A DNA stretch of 64,000 bases. It comes from Sinohyriopsis cumingii. Its lineage: Eukaryota; Mollusca; Bivalvia; Unionida; Unionidae. Below, one piece after another: positions 12,270 through 22,719 of the stretch; position 1 is the first letter of the stretch; every line of letters begins with the position of its first letter. The DNA is taken from NCBI GenBank assembly GCA_028554795.2, contig CM068842.1:52445574-52509573 (forward strand), read 5' to 3'. The position numbers and the translations under genes are program-made. The notes beneath the pieces are model-generated. The model did no database searches. It saw only the letters and a list, made by a program, of their open reading frames with translations, and was not told where the DNA came from.

Positions 12270-12960
12270 GTACTTTCATCGATACGAGGAAAACGAAAAT
12301 GTAATGATTACGAAGGTGCATTTAATATAAAGGTTATAGATTTTTACAGAGAAAATAACAATAATTCTGCAGAATGTGAAATTGGTGTGTCAGAAAAACA
12401 GGCGTGTAACAGGTGCAAGTAAAAGTCAGTTCTATTTAATATTGCCAGACACCTGAAGACAATTCAAACAATGGAAAGCCCTTACGCAAAATGGGAGTTT
12501 GGTTTGAAAGAGTGTGTTTTAGAGCAGTGTGTTTCGGACTTATTTAATGCAGTCTGTGAAACACAAGCTCCGGTCACATCAAAATACCTAGATGTGATCC
12601 CTGGCAGCAACATGTCAGTACTACAACCATTAGATGCTTGCCTAAACAAGCCAATCAAGGCAAAAATTCGTAAATAGTGTCAAAATTAAGCTAGTATATC
12701 ATTAGGTGTGTAATGTGTGGGACGAAATTCCAAATGAGATGATGGTATAAGAAATTAGGTATTTCCAATGAAATGAACGGGACATAGGATGACAAACTAG
12801 TCAGTGATTTCATTTCAGACAAGGAATCCGAGTTAGACGATGTTTACTACAACCAGATGACAGTAGAGGAATTCAGAGTTTTATTTGGTAACTCTGACAC
12901 TGATGATGAATTCTTGGACTTTGAATCACATGATATTTGTGAGTCACGAAAGAGTGGAGT
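12270..12960 (+). pseudogene. Tigger/pogo-like (Tc1-mariner superfamily) transposase remnant with internal deletion
   Basis: Two ends of a pogo/Tigger-type transposase are recognisable. Near 12,320-12,400 is a helix-turn-helix-like block ending in a 'GVSEKQ' phrase, typical of the N-terminal DNA-binding domain. At 12,600-12,675 is 'SVLQPLDACLNKP', the conserved block just after the last catalytic acidic residue of the DDE core. Downstream (12,745-12,930) is the usual C-terminal tail, with a 'GISN' block and an acidic 'DTDDEFLDFES' segment. Almost the whole DDE catalytic core is missing and stops interrupt the tail, so this is a non-functional internally deleted copy. The open frame 12,471-12,677 covers the junction. 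Confidence 0.75.
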
Positions 12961-13570
12961 TTGTTTATTAAAATACTTTTGGAATTAATATATTACATGA
13001 TACTGTGAATCGCATCATTCTAGATTATCATTTCTGTAGGACATAAATTCAATGTATGGATATAAATACTTGGATTAAAAATGGTAAATGGTATGGATTT
13101 CATTACATGAAGATGGACAAAATGTAAGTTGTCAATCTGTTTGTATATATTCAACCCAATACCACAAATGTATTTATTCTACATTGGTTTTATCTCTATT
13201 TGTCCTATCCAGCTATACAGTTTCCCCCAAGTGCAACTCCGAATCGCTGACCAAGTATCACCCTTTGCAGACAGATTTGAATTGCAAAAAATACCACCTC
13301 AACATAGGGTCATAAAGAAATTTGCTTTCTGTAGCCCTAAAATGGATGGGTTTGACTTATAATAGAATTGACTTATAAATTAGTTTATATGGTATCCAAC
13401 TTGTGAACGAAACATTACTTGCATTCTAGTAAAAATTCTATACTTTGATAACTCTTAGTGACATTATTATTATGCCTTTATCATAATATATTATGTATAG
13501 TTATTTTTTGTCAATTTGTTTTATTACATAACAACTACGAAAAGAACTATGTCATTGAATATTTACTTTC
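12961..13570. other. AT-rich spacer, nothing recognised
   Basis: Short overlapping frames (13,088-13,362) have no recognisable product. The sequence may include the 3' flank of the Tigger remnant. Confidence 0.4.
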
Positions 13571-13574
13571 AAAA

Positions 13575-13710
13575 CCATACATACATACAGACAGACAGTC
13601 AGTCAGACAGATATACATACATACATTCATACAGACAGACAGACAGACAGACATACATACATACATACAGACAGAAAGGCATACAGACAGACAGACAGAC
13701 AGACACAAAC
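13575..13710 (+). repeat. Compound tetranucleotide microsatellite (CATA/CAGA)n
   Basis: Interleaved runs of 'cata' and 'caga' with occasional 'gtcagtcag' interruptions. The Thr/Asp/Gln-rich open frames across it (13,458-13,743) are repeat artefacts. Confidence 0.97.
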
Positions 13711-13721
13711 ATACAACTACA

Positions 13722-13975
13722 TGAGCCCCATGTAGACAAGTAGTCTAAGGTACCCAACTTTACAGATCAACATCTCACACGCATTCGTGTGGGTCTGAGT
13801 CCCACACTCGGTCAGTGCATGTGAAAAAGCTTGCTATTATCCTCCTGTGACTTGGTGATTCTTCATGGGAGTTTTCCGGGTTCTTCCCCCAAAATATATA
13901 CCGACCACCATGTATAGCCCACCATGTGCTGAAAAATGTTGTTCAACACCCCCACCCCCGATCATACTTAGATAA
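13722..13975 (+). mobile_element. tRNA-derived SINE, family B (diverged copy)
   Basis: The head starts 'gagccccatgtag.caagtagtctaagg', equivalent to the 'ggccccaagtggccgagaggtctaag' head of the copy at 51,568. A B-box-like 'ggtctgagtccc' follows near 13,793. The body includes 'gtgaaaaagcttgct', 'cttggtgattcttc.tgggagttttccgggtt' and ends near 'gttcaacacccccac', all of which have counterparts in the copy at 51,568-51,800. Confidence 0.8.
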
Positions 13976-14199
13976 AAAAAATATAGACTCAGATATTCTA
14001 CAAAACGTTATACAACAAACTAGCATAATAAAATGATTGTAAATTTAATATTTAGAATAAATACATAACTGAACAGAATAGTGTAATCAAAAGATAATGT
14101 AAGTAAATTTTCTACAAGCAACTATATATGCATCGAATTACATTACATCTCACTGAACTTGATTATTATGAATGATATTTAGCACCTCTGTATCTTTAC

Positions 14200-14216
14200 G
14201 AGAGAAAGAGAGAGAG

Positions 14217-14251
<35 letters not shown>

Positions 14252-14267
14252 GTAGTAGTAGTAGTTA
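14200..14267 (+). repeat. (GA)n/(GAAA)n microsatellite followed by (GTA)n
   Basis: A run of 'ga', then about nine 'gaaa' units, then 'gtagtagtagtag'. Confidence 0.97.
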
Positions 14268-14274
14268 CATATGG

Positions 14275-14500
14275 CAGCTGAGGTCATATGATTTTATATA
14301 GACAAAATGGCGGAGAATGTATAGGGTCTTAAAAGAAATTAACATGGGAAGGCCACTTGGGGGTCAATGGAAAATTATCTTGAGTCACATCACGGTACTA
14401 GACACTAGGGAAAAATGGGAATAGTGTTACAAGTGGCTGACCTCAATCGGGCAGAAACTTGTTAAGTGTACTTGCTGACCTCAAAACGCGCTACTGTTGG
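14275..14500 (+). repeat. Dispersed repeat DR1 (plus copy)
   Basis: This segment is similar in inverse orientation to 27,585-27,800 (and its duplicate at 44,506-44,721). Shared landmarks are 'ttttatatagacaaaatggc', 'gtatagggtct', 'aagaaattaacatgggaagg', 'gggaaaaatggga' and 'caagtggctgacctcaa'. It also resembles coding DNA: the minus-strand copy at 27.7 kb keeps a 67-codon frame, while this one has stops. The family is unknown to me; it could be a fragment of a larger transposon. Confidence 0.8.
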
Positions 14501-14507
14501 TATGTTG

Positions 14508-14750
14508 TTGTTGTTGTTAATGGGTTTAACACCATTTTCAGCACAAGATAGGCTATAAATGGCAGCCAGTATTAATGGTGGAGGAAGAACCTGGGAAAAC
14601 CTCAGAAAGAACCACTGATCCATCAGAAGCTACCGGCAAGCTTTCTTACATATCCACATTGGCCGAGCCCAAGACTTGAACCCACACAGACAGAGGTGCT
14701 GTAGGTAGGTATGGAAAAGGCTATCCGAAGTTAACATATGGCATCGCACC
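14508..14750 (-). mobile_element. tRNA-derived SINE, family B (minus strand)
   Basis: It reads on the minus strand. The 3' end is at 14,508-14,530 ('gttgttgttgttaatgggtttaacacca' on plus), the body carries 'ccactgatccatcagaagctacc' and 'ggcagccagtattaatggtg', and the B-box complement is 'acttgaacccacacag' near 14,672. It matches the plus copy at 51,568-51,800. The head is diverged. Confidence 0.85.
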
Positions 14751-14759
14751 GGTCATCTC

Positions 14760-15690
14760 CTCTTCCTCAAACTACATCTGACAATGGTACCGTACATAAA
14801 GACTCTTCAGACAGCCTTGCCTCTCCACATAAAAATCCTTCTTTTCCAAATAAACGTATCTGTTATCTTCGCCAACATTCCCCATATTAGGGTTGACTAC
14901 TCAACATTTGTCCACATCTTGTCACGAGAACAGGTGAAATTAATGAGGTGGATAAGACGAAAGATGGAGAGAATTATTTTAAATGGGATTTAGTTTATTT
15001 TCTTTCCTCTTCGCGAGAATTCATACTGGTAACAGTACTTTCAGCACCTTCTTCCTTATCTCAAGTAGAGAATTTTAGACAGAGACAGAAAGAAGAACTG
15101 GAGAAATCTTTATAACAGCAGCGAGAAGCAAAACAAGCCTTTGTCATTCAACAGCAACATCAAGAAAAGGAAAGAAGAAGAGAAGAAAGAGTGCAAAGGT
15201 GAGAAGAAGGAAGGTGAAAGTCAAACGGTAACGATGATAATAGATATTTTGGCAGAGTTTAGGTCTCTGAGACAAATGTATCAGACTTCTTTAACTCGAC
15301 CCAAGAGAAAAAGACCTTCCTGAGCCAAATATTCCAACCCAGTCATCACGACCTCTACGATGACTACCCCTGATAGGCAATTGGCAGCAGCAGCGACCAC
15401 TACCAGGTCATAAGTTTGTTTCTAAAACACAAACATCCAATGGTCCTTTTCAGGGCCATCCACCTGTCAAGAAAAGAGTGACTACTCAAAGTTTGCCAAA
15501 TCAAGTTAAGCTTAAATCCCTTGTTTTCTCATGATGATTGAATGATGTACGTGTTTGAGTGCATGAGTGTAGGTCCTTATTATAAAAATTAAGACCAAGA
15601 GACACTTACGTTTTCTGTCTTTTTCGAAATCACAATGAAATTTCACAACACACTCACCAAAAGTTCATTTTCCTTTTCTTTCAATCTCTG
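14760..15690 (+). other. Coding-like stretch rich in Lys/Glu/Gln, unassigned
   Basis: The plus strand at about 15,060-15,325 reads as a strongly charged, coiled-coil-like segment in two alternating frames (a Q/E/R-rich block near 15,100-15,200 and the open frame 15,141-15,323 with repeated K/E runs). It ends at a stop near 15,323. It may be a gag-like or structural gene remnant of a transposon, perhaps linked to polymerase relic B to the right. No catalytic motif is visible. Confidence 0.35.
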
Positions 15691-15694
15691 TTTT

Positions 15695-16105
15695 TCATTT
15701 TTTGAATTTATTCACTGCCACATGCTTTTCCTCTTCTTCACCTTCTCTTTCTTGACTGGTATGGGTTTTTCTTCCTTTTCGGAGGGTTTTCTTCATTTTC
15801 TGAAGCCTTCTCCTCCTCTTTATTCTTGGATTGGGTCTCTTTTTCCTAGGGCACTCTGAAGACAAATGTTCATTCTCCTGACAATGATAACAGACATCTT
15901 GTCCGTTTTCTCTCTTTACTCCTGTCTTGCTTTGATGTTGTGGACATTCTGTAGTCCAGTGTCCTTTATGCTGACAGGTATAGCAAGTATCTTTACTTTT
16001 ATCTAGAAAGGAGGAGTAGTAGTCCGTTGCCTTCTCTGAAGTAAACCTTCGTATGACGTTTCGCAAAGCTTCGACCAGAAGCTTAATCATTCTTGGCTCT
16101 TCCAT
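15695..16105 (-). CDS. CCHC zinc-knuckle protein fragment (Gag/nucleocapsid-like)
   Basis: A 136-codon minus-strand open frame contains two classical zinc knuckles of the form C-x2-C-x4-H-x4-C: C41, C44, H49, C54 ('CYTCQHKGHWTTEC') and C72, C75, H80, C85 ('CYHCQENEHLSSEC'). Such pairs bind single-stranded nucleic acid and are typical of retrotransposon Gag proteins and of some cellular RNA-binding proteins. The C-terminal third is a long basic/acidic tail (runs of K/R, then EGEEEE). No protease or reverse transcriptase follows downstream on the minus strand. A family A SINE begins within about 15 bp upstream of the first ATG, so the original 5' part may have been separated by that insertion. 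It is most likely the end of a transposon gene; a host origin cannot be excluded. Confidence 0.6.
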   Translation of the reverse strand: MEEPRMIKLLVEALRNVIRRFTSEKATDYYSSFLDKSKDTCYTCQHKGHWTTECPQHQSKTGVKRENGQDVCYHCQENEHLSSECPRKKRPNPRIKRRRRLQKMKKTLRKGRKTHTSQEREGEEEEKHVAVNKFKK

Positions 16106-16118
16106 CTTTTTGACTGAC

Positions 16119-16372
16119 TGCTCCGATGGCCTAGTGATTAGAGCGTCCGTCTCGGATGCGAGAGGTCATCGGTTTGAACCTTGGTCGAGTGATACCAAAG
16201 ACTTATAAAAATGGTACTTAAAGCTGCCTCACTAGGCGCTCAGCATTAAGAGGTCAGTGTTAGGACTGGTCAGCCTGGTGTCAGGATAAAGTGATTGGGT
16301 GAGACATGATTCTACATGTCTCCGGCTTGATTCCCCAGTGCTAGTCATCACTTTAAACTGCTACACTCCACA

Positions 16373-16415
<43 letters not shown>

Positions 16416-16505
16416 TCTTGAGAGTTGAATGAATACTCTTAGGCAAGGCACTAGCCTTAAATATCGGGTACATTGTGTGTAAAATCTAGTCATTCAGAAT
16501 GGTTT
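16119..16505 (+). mobile_element. tRNA-derived SINE, family A (best copy)
   Basis: The tRNA-like head has an A-box-like 'tggcctagtgattaga' (16,127-16,142) and a B-box-like 'ggtttgaacct' (near 16,171-16,181). The body contains 'gataccaaagacttata', 'aggcgctcagcattaagagg' and 'gtgtcaggataaagtgattgg'. A (TC)n(AC)n microsatellite lies at 16,374-16,413, and the tail has 'cttaggcaaggcac' and 'attcagaatggttt'. It is the longest copy of this family here. Confidence 0.88.
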
Positions 16506-17559
16506 CATTGAGAAAGGAGCAGGAAGTATGAGGCCACTACGTGACGTATCGCCTCACACAGTAACTGAAGTCTTGGCTAAAATCCTTGCAATTCTGAAGA
16601 CGAAAGAAGTGAGGTCTGAATCAACACCTTCCACATATGTTCCCTGGCCAAAAGAATCTACTTCAAACCAAAGACAACCAGTAGCACCCGGAAGTATTAC
16701 CACATTCAAAAAATGTAAAAACACTCCTCCAGAAACGTTAGAACAATGGCCTACACTTACACGGTGAAATTAAAAGATTTCATGTCCCATGTACCGCTGT
16801 AGAAATCAATTTAGAGTCTTCACCAATTTCTGGGATTCTTTGTTTACCACACTGAATTGACAATGCCAAGCAAATGAAGATGATTGTTTGATACTCCTCA
16901 ATGATCATGATTTAGTTTAGCAGCCCGGCAGAACTGATACCATCCAAAGTCATCGACAAGATTCAACACGTTCAGCAATCCAGCAACTAAATTCACATCA
17001 CCGATCAAAAAGCCACACTTTACATGACCCACGTTTCCCCTCCGAAAGGGAGCTGCACAAAAGTGTTACTGGTAGAAGACTTTCGCAGCACCAAGCTCAG
17101 CATCGTCCAAATTAACAACACTCAAGATCACCCAGCCATCGTCTTTGATTGGACATATGCCGACAAGAACGACACAGTAAAATGGAGAAGATTCTGGGAG
17201 AGCATTCGACAAACAGACTGAGCCAAACAACGCAAATAAGCAGAACACCTGTTACAGAAGGCTTGTCAAACCAATAACATGGTTTGCGGCATTCCCGAAA
17301 TGCAAACACTGCAAAACATTTAAGTTCCACGCTACACGTTAAAAGTCCACCTTCAAGAGGTGCGTGGACCTCTGGCGTTTCATGGCAAAGATTTCACAGA
17401 TGTAAAATACATTCATATCAATCATCGCCATTACCAGGATCAACGGATTCCATGGATACTCTTACTACTGTGAGAAATGCGATCTTGGGTTTCACAATCC
17501 ATAGCAACACATTAACTGAGAACAGAAATGTCGGGTTGTTTTGCCTCTAAACCCTATGT
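16506..17559 (+). pseudogene. Coding-like relic, probable 5' part of the polymerase-B element (relic B)
   Basis: A chain of plus-strand frames (16,528-16,767; 17,024-17,221; 17,284-17,550) has balanced composition and leads into the recognisable polymerase at 17.6-20.0 kb on the same strand. No domain can be named with certainty. It may be the polymerase N-terminal extension or an upstream gene of the same element. It lies mostly to the left of the 16.9-kb duplicated unit and so is present only once. Confidence 0.4.
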
Positions 17560-20016
17560 TCATGAAGGTCAATAACGAATTCATTGCTCAGTTTATCAAC
17601 AAAAGAAGCGACGTCATATTTGTCACCGAATTGTGGACTTACAAAATGAATGCTTCATTAAAAAATACCAATCAAAATAGGAGAAGGAGGAGGATGAAAA
17701 GAAGAGAGGAAATTTCAAATTTGGAATGCATGCAATAAACCGGTTTTCACATTTCTAATTTCTGCATGGCTCATCGAGCTTGCTAGAAGAGCATTCAAGA
17801 AAGTATCTGTTTTCATTGCCCTCACTGTAGCCAGACTCCTGGAGGAAGTGAAATAAAATGTTTTGAGGACCTAACACGCTTGCGATTTCGCCCGATGCAT
17901 CTTAGACCCTATCAACTAAACGTGGAGTCAAGAGCACATTGAATGTTACGGAGACTGTCATCGCTGTTACGTTGATGGCTTACAATTTCTCGTGATGCGA
18001 TGGACAATTTCTTCTGACACACTATACAGAACAAGGCACCAAATGTCCTCAAGTCACTATGAGCCAAAATCATCGCTATGCAAGTGTGAGAAACATAGTT
18101 TAAAGATTCCATGAGTTACTTAGCAAGGCCTTTAAGTCGAATGCATAAAACATTTGGAATGACAGAAATGGCCAAAGTATATTTTCCATTCTTTTTCAAT
18201 ACCAAAGCCACTCAAACACAAAGACTTGAAACTTTTGTCTGACTACTACGATTACGACCATGACAACATGCGTTCCAACGTTGACATTTTACTCTGTTGA
18301 TGCGGAAAGTTTCGAGAACTTTTTATAGAGCACGGATGGATCGATCCATTGAAAGAAGCCTGCAACATCGCCAAAGCGTGTTCCGTAGTGTACAACTAGC
18401 GATTCATACCCGAGAGCACCATTGCCATATAAGTCCTCAAACTTCTGAATTCATCGAGCGTCGATAATAGGTCAGGGCTCTGTCCTGAATACATTAGTTG
18501 TGTAAAATAGGAAGACAAATGGATATAACATGCCAACAACGGAGGATGTAAAAAGAAAGCAACGGAGGATGTAAAAAGAAAATTGGAGCATATTTCTTGG
18601 ACAGTTGGGACTTAGAAGACCCCAAGATCGTGTACGAGATTATGGGATGCTTACTTGTCAACGACGATTGAAGGTAAAACCATAAAGATACAGAATTACT
18701 GAAATATGGGAACACAAGTACGACCGCCGTTTGAATACCGATCCCGAGTTTAAACGCATCTTCGAAAGTTACAACCTAGTGGATCCTCAAAACCCACAAT
18801 ATAGTTTGTTTAGAGGACGAACGAATGCCACATGTTTGCTGTACCATGCGGACGAGAAGAAAAGAGAAGAAATCAAATACCTGGACATGTGTCCCCTGTA
18901 TCCTTGGGTGTGCAAAATATAGTCAGCTTGCAGCAGGGCACCCACAATTGCTGATGGAACACATCGACTTGAAGAACATACAACATATGAAGGATTGATT
19001 AAATACAAAGTCTTGCCTCTGACCCACTTGTACCATCCGGTCTTACCGTACGATTGAACATAGGTCAGTGTGGAATTCATTCTAGCTCTTTATTTGTAAT
19101 ACCAATTATTAGAAGTGTACGAAATTTACCCCCTTTCCCAAGACAGAAGAGCAACAAAAGGGCGACGGCAGTTAGAAAGGCATTTTCTCAAAATATGTGG
19201 ATGCCTTTTTGAAAGTCAAACAAGAAGCCAGTGTCTATCCTTCCTGGAATTAGACTCCCGAAGACCAAGACATTTTTCAAAGAGAAGTACCGTTCTATAG
19301 AGGACATCACTTTAGGCTACGTGAGAAAAAAAAACAACAACGAAGGAAGACATTATTTTGCCAAAATCATGTTGAATTGCCTGTGGAGCAATATGGCACA
19401 ACGAACGTCTTTACCTAAGACGGAGTACATGGCAGAGCCATGTCGCAACTATGACATGATTTTCGACAACAGTAAATATATGAAACACATGGACGTCGTT
19501 CGCCAAAATCTGATCCTGGTGAATTACGAAAAATGACCAGAGTTTGTACAGGCCAGCAAGTTTGGAAATGTCATAAATACACCCTAAAAATGATGACCCA
19601 TGCTCGCTTAAAAACTGTACGAAGACTGACACCAGTTAGGACATCGCGTCCTGTACAATGACACGGACAGCTGCGTATACATCCATTGCCCTGGTCGTCC
19701 TCACCCGGAAACTAAAGGAAACCGTTTAGGAACCTGGACGGATGACCACTCCGAAAACAAAATTCTGACTTTGGCTAGCGGAAGTCCTAAAACTTACGGC
19801 TACGAATACAGAGACAAACGAGAAGAATTGCACACCGACTGCAAAGTAAAAGGATTGACGCTGAATCATCGAATGAGTCAACTGGAGAACTTTGGCGTGC
19901 CGAAAGAAGCTTTGCAGTCTTCAGAGGATCAAGACTGTAGAGTGACCACCTACGAGCCACACGAAACTGCACGTTTATCCACTCACAAAATCGTCAGCCG
20001 AGCTTTGGAAAAATAA
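17560..20016 (+). pseudogene. Protein-primed family B DNA polymerase remnant, Polinton type (relic B, copy 1)
   Basis: A decayed polymerase with recognisable family order. Near 17,978-18,016 is an exonuclease-like block ending 'CDGQFLL', broken by one stop. At 18,731-18,922 is 'FRGRTNAT' followed by 'YLDMCPLYPW', the motif A region (residues 50-59 of that frame; the usual Ser of the S-L-Y-P core is Pro). At 19,231-19,536 is a motif B-like 'MLNCLWSNMAQRT' block. A 129-codon open stretch at 19,630-20,016 contains an intact motif C, 'YNDTDS' (19,654-19,671), then 'LGTWTDD' and 'CKVKGLTLNH', typical of the thumb. Protein-primed polymerases of this type replicate Polinton/adintovirus genomes. At least four frame changes and several stops separate the pieces, so no enzyme is made. 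The 16.9-kb duplication breakpoint cuts this gene at 17,766-17,769. Confidence 0.85.
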
Positions 20017-20479
20017 ATAACCAATACAATCGTCTACCAGAAGCGTGTGCGTCTTCTCAAACACTTCTCTTTACTGTATGAGCAGGCCGATATTGGCCAG
20101 TATATAAATGGGAAAACTTCCAAGACCGACACTTCATTGTGACTACAAAATGCCAAGAAAGAAAGATAAATCATTTTACACACACACAAGTTCAGTGATA
20201 AACACGAGTACGATGCCATGCTTAATGCCCTGCGAAGCTATCGATTCAGCACGACATGGGCATTTTCTCTAGTACTATCACTATGTCCACCAAAGAAAGT
20301 ATTGCTATCCATGTAAAACCTTCGGATGTAAAGTGGTGCTGTTTATTTCTGTCCACCTGTCAGCGGACTGGATGCTACACTGCAGCTAAATTTTTGTCAT
20401 TAAATACCTAAGTCCACCACCCTACGAATATATTTCATGCCTGATTAAACTACTTCGGGTACCATCACCACCTCAACGA
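20017..20479 (+). other. 3' end of polymerase relic B and spacer
   Basis: It starts after the stop at 20,014-20,016. Coding-like composition continues for about 350 bp in shifting frames, consistent with the polymerase C-terminus, but nothing can be named. Confidence 0.4.
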
Positions 20480-20906
20480 AATGCACACTTCACAGAGGAA
20501 TGCACGTTCTGTGCGGCTTTGACTGGCTAGTGCGACTTTGAAAGTAGATTCCAAATATTCAAAGGAAAGTGCCAAATATATGGGAGGACCTACACCCGAA
20601 GAATTAGCCAGAGCTGAATTTATCTACTTGGGAGAAGGAGACAAAGTCAAGTGTTCAGTTGGGGTATGTCACTTCACGAGAGCAGATGGACAAGGCTTAC
20701 CTGGCGCATTCTCGTTAGACTCTGCACTGTCACTACCTGACCCAAATAATTTGTCTATCACCTTCTACAAGAATCCTGTCTGGCTAGGAGTTACAAGTTG
20801 GACAACACCATTGACTCATCAGAGTCAAGTATATAAGCCCAATTTGAAAAATAATATTCAAAGATTGCCATGCCAATTGCAAGAAAAGATCTACCAGGAA
20901 GTTTGA
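20480..20906 (+). pseudogene. BIR (inhibitor-of-apoptosis) domain-like fragment, copy 1
   Basis: The open frame 20,538-20,906 (122 codons) contains 'PTPEELARAEFIYLGEGDKVKC' spread over residues 19-40. This fits the central part of the baculoviral IAP repeat, where a proline-rich lead, 'LA.aGF.y.G..D.V.C' and a zinc-binding CxxC normally follow. Here the cysteines are spaced C-x4-C and the expected downstream His and Cys are not evident, so the zinc site is damaged. The last 60 residues are unlike any IAP I know. BIR proteins block caspases in animals, are expanded in molluscs and are also carried by several DNA viruses. It lies 0.5 kb downstream of the polymerase relic on the same strand, suggesting but not proving that the two shared one element. 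Confidence 0.6.
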
Positions 20907-22719
20907 ATTGGGCTTGCAAGAGAAAAGGCTAAATTTGGGACTGGAACTTTTTGTGTCAAGAAATTCACAACAGGAAAGTGAATAGAGTGAACAGAGTAAT
21001 TAGATTTCTCTGGATCAAGACTTTGTTCTTTGGCATATTCCTCTTTAAATCATTTACATTAGAAGATTTCCATGTCATTCTACCCTCATTGGTAGTGGTC
21101 AGATAATAGTCTCTACATCGATCATTTCAATTTTGGGACAAAACTGTGAATAGCTAAAGACCTTCACAATTTTCCTGTCATGGGTATAAAACTTTGCTAC
21201 CATTCCATGACCTTTTTCAGTAGCTTTTCCTTCCTTAGAAGGAAATCAATAACCACATTCAGACTTTGGGAGATAACCAAAACATTTTACAAGACCGTTT
21301 CCCTTGAATTTTGGACTAAAGCTTTATTGACTTTGGATGCTTACGAAAATGTGTGTAGCTTGTGACCTACACCCTCACTGGAAAGATGTACAGTGTTGGG
21401 CTCAATGCTTGGATGCAAGGAGTGGCTTACTAAGATAAAGACATTTGTTATTGATTCCAGAAATGAGATGGATTAAAAACCTAAAGTGAAAATATGAAAT
21501 TTAAACCCGTGTTAGCCAAAGTTACAGAATAGACCAGATAGAGCAAAACCAAATTCAGGACAGTAGTAGCAGTACCGTAGTCAACATCGACACGAATGAA
21601 ATGCTATTCTGGGAGGAAACATTAGACTGTCAATAGTGTAGAGACAACATCGACACGAATGAAACGGCATTCTGGGAGGAATAATTAGACTGTCAATAGT
21701 GTAGAGACTAAAATAAGATTACTGAGAGTCATATAATTTCTAGGACACCACACATTCATCGAAAATGTTGTACAGTGACTTGTATGTATTGGACTGTGAT
21801 CATTTTGCTTTGCATGTTAGCAATGCATGGGATTCTTTGGTTCTTATGTATTTTCGTATTTCGTGTCAAATGGCAATTTTTAACTCAGTAAATGTGTATT
21901 GAACAGTGTAAAATCTTTTCCTTATCTATGCTGTTTGCAAAAATTCTGAAAACCATTGTTATGGCTACATGTTCCTCTTCTACTGTGTCCTCTTCCCTCA
22001 ATGTTATTGATGAAAAGTTATACTGTTAGTTGGGAGAGAATGTATCTTCGCCATCCCTTTAATCTATTTGATCGCTCGTCCACCCCAAAACACCTTGTGT
22101 TGTGTTACAGAGTGGCAATCGGCTTATAGATTGTCACTCTGTTTGACCAAACATTGGATGTGTTGTCGGTCCTGTCGAAAGCCTTTCACATTCATGTGAA
22201 AATAACTCAATCAGCACTGAAAGAAATCATAGATATTTTGTTGAATGTTGTTTTTTTGTTGTCACTATCGAGTTCAAGTATCATTCGTCAATGGTTAGCA
22301 AAACTCAATGAAAAATCAAATTAAACTGTTCAGTTAAAGAGATAGTACTATAACCCTTTGGCTTATTGACGGTCAGCACCAATTCAGTCGATTTCGGGTT
22401 ATAGAGGTCCATGCCATAAAGTCATCTCAGGATCACTTTGGTTATTAGGTTGGAACCCTTTCATATATATAAAACTGAAGACATCACATCATGCTTATAC
22501 CGGCTCTATTTTTCCAAATAAAATGCATCTAATGATTTGAAGAGCAGAGCAAAAGGGATAGATAATACTTCTTTTTCGTTAAGAAGCGGAGTTGATCAAA
22601 TGGAAAAGTTGAAAAGTTGCAATTTTTTAAAATTGATTTAATAAGTTATTAAGTTGAAGAAAAACAATATTACACAGAGCCTTAATAACCATGCGGAGAC
22701 ATCTCAGAATTAATATATA
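20907..22719. other. Non-coding stretch with a 63-bp tandem repeat
   Basis: No gene recognised. It includes the tandem repeat at 21,583-21,708, annotated separately. The 61-codon frame at 21,180-21,365 shows no motif. Confidence 0.4.
21583..21708 (+). repeat. 63-bp tandem duplication, copy 1
   Basis: Units 21,583-21,645 and 21,646-21,708 both begin 'aacatcgacacgaatgaaa' and end 'actgtcaatagtgtagagac', with only a few substitutions. The unit length is 21 codons and both units read 'NIDTNE..FWEE' in the same frame, so the duplication may have occurred within coding sequence that has since gained stops. Confidence 0.92.

Noticed and set aside
13458-13743. Thr/Asp/Gln-rich ORFs
   Set aside because: Generated by the CATA/CAGA microsatellite.
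16119-16190. Possible functional tRNA gene
   Set aside because: It has A- and B-box-like segments but is followed by a SINE body found at two other places, and I could not fold a proper cloverleaf with anticodon and acceptor stem.
18494-20219. Minus-strand ORFs (for example 18,787-19,080 and 19,411-19,632)
   Set aside because: Antisense shadows of polymerase relic B, repeated unchanged in unit 2.
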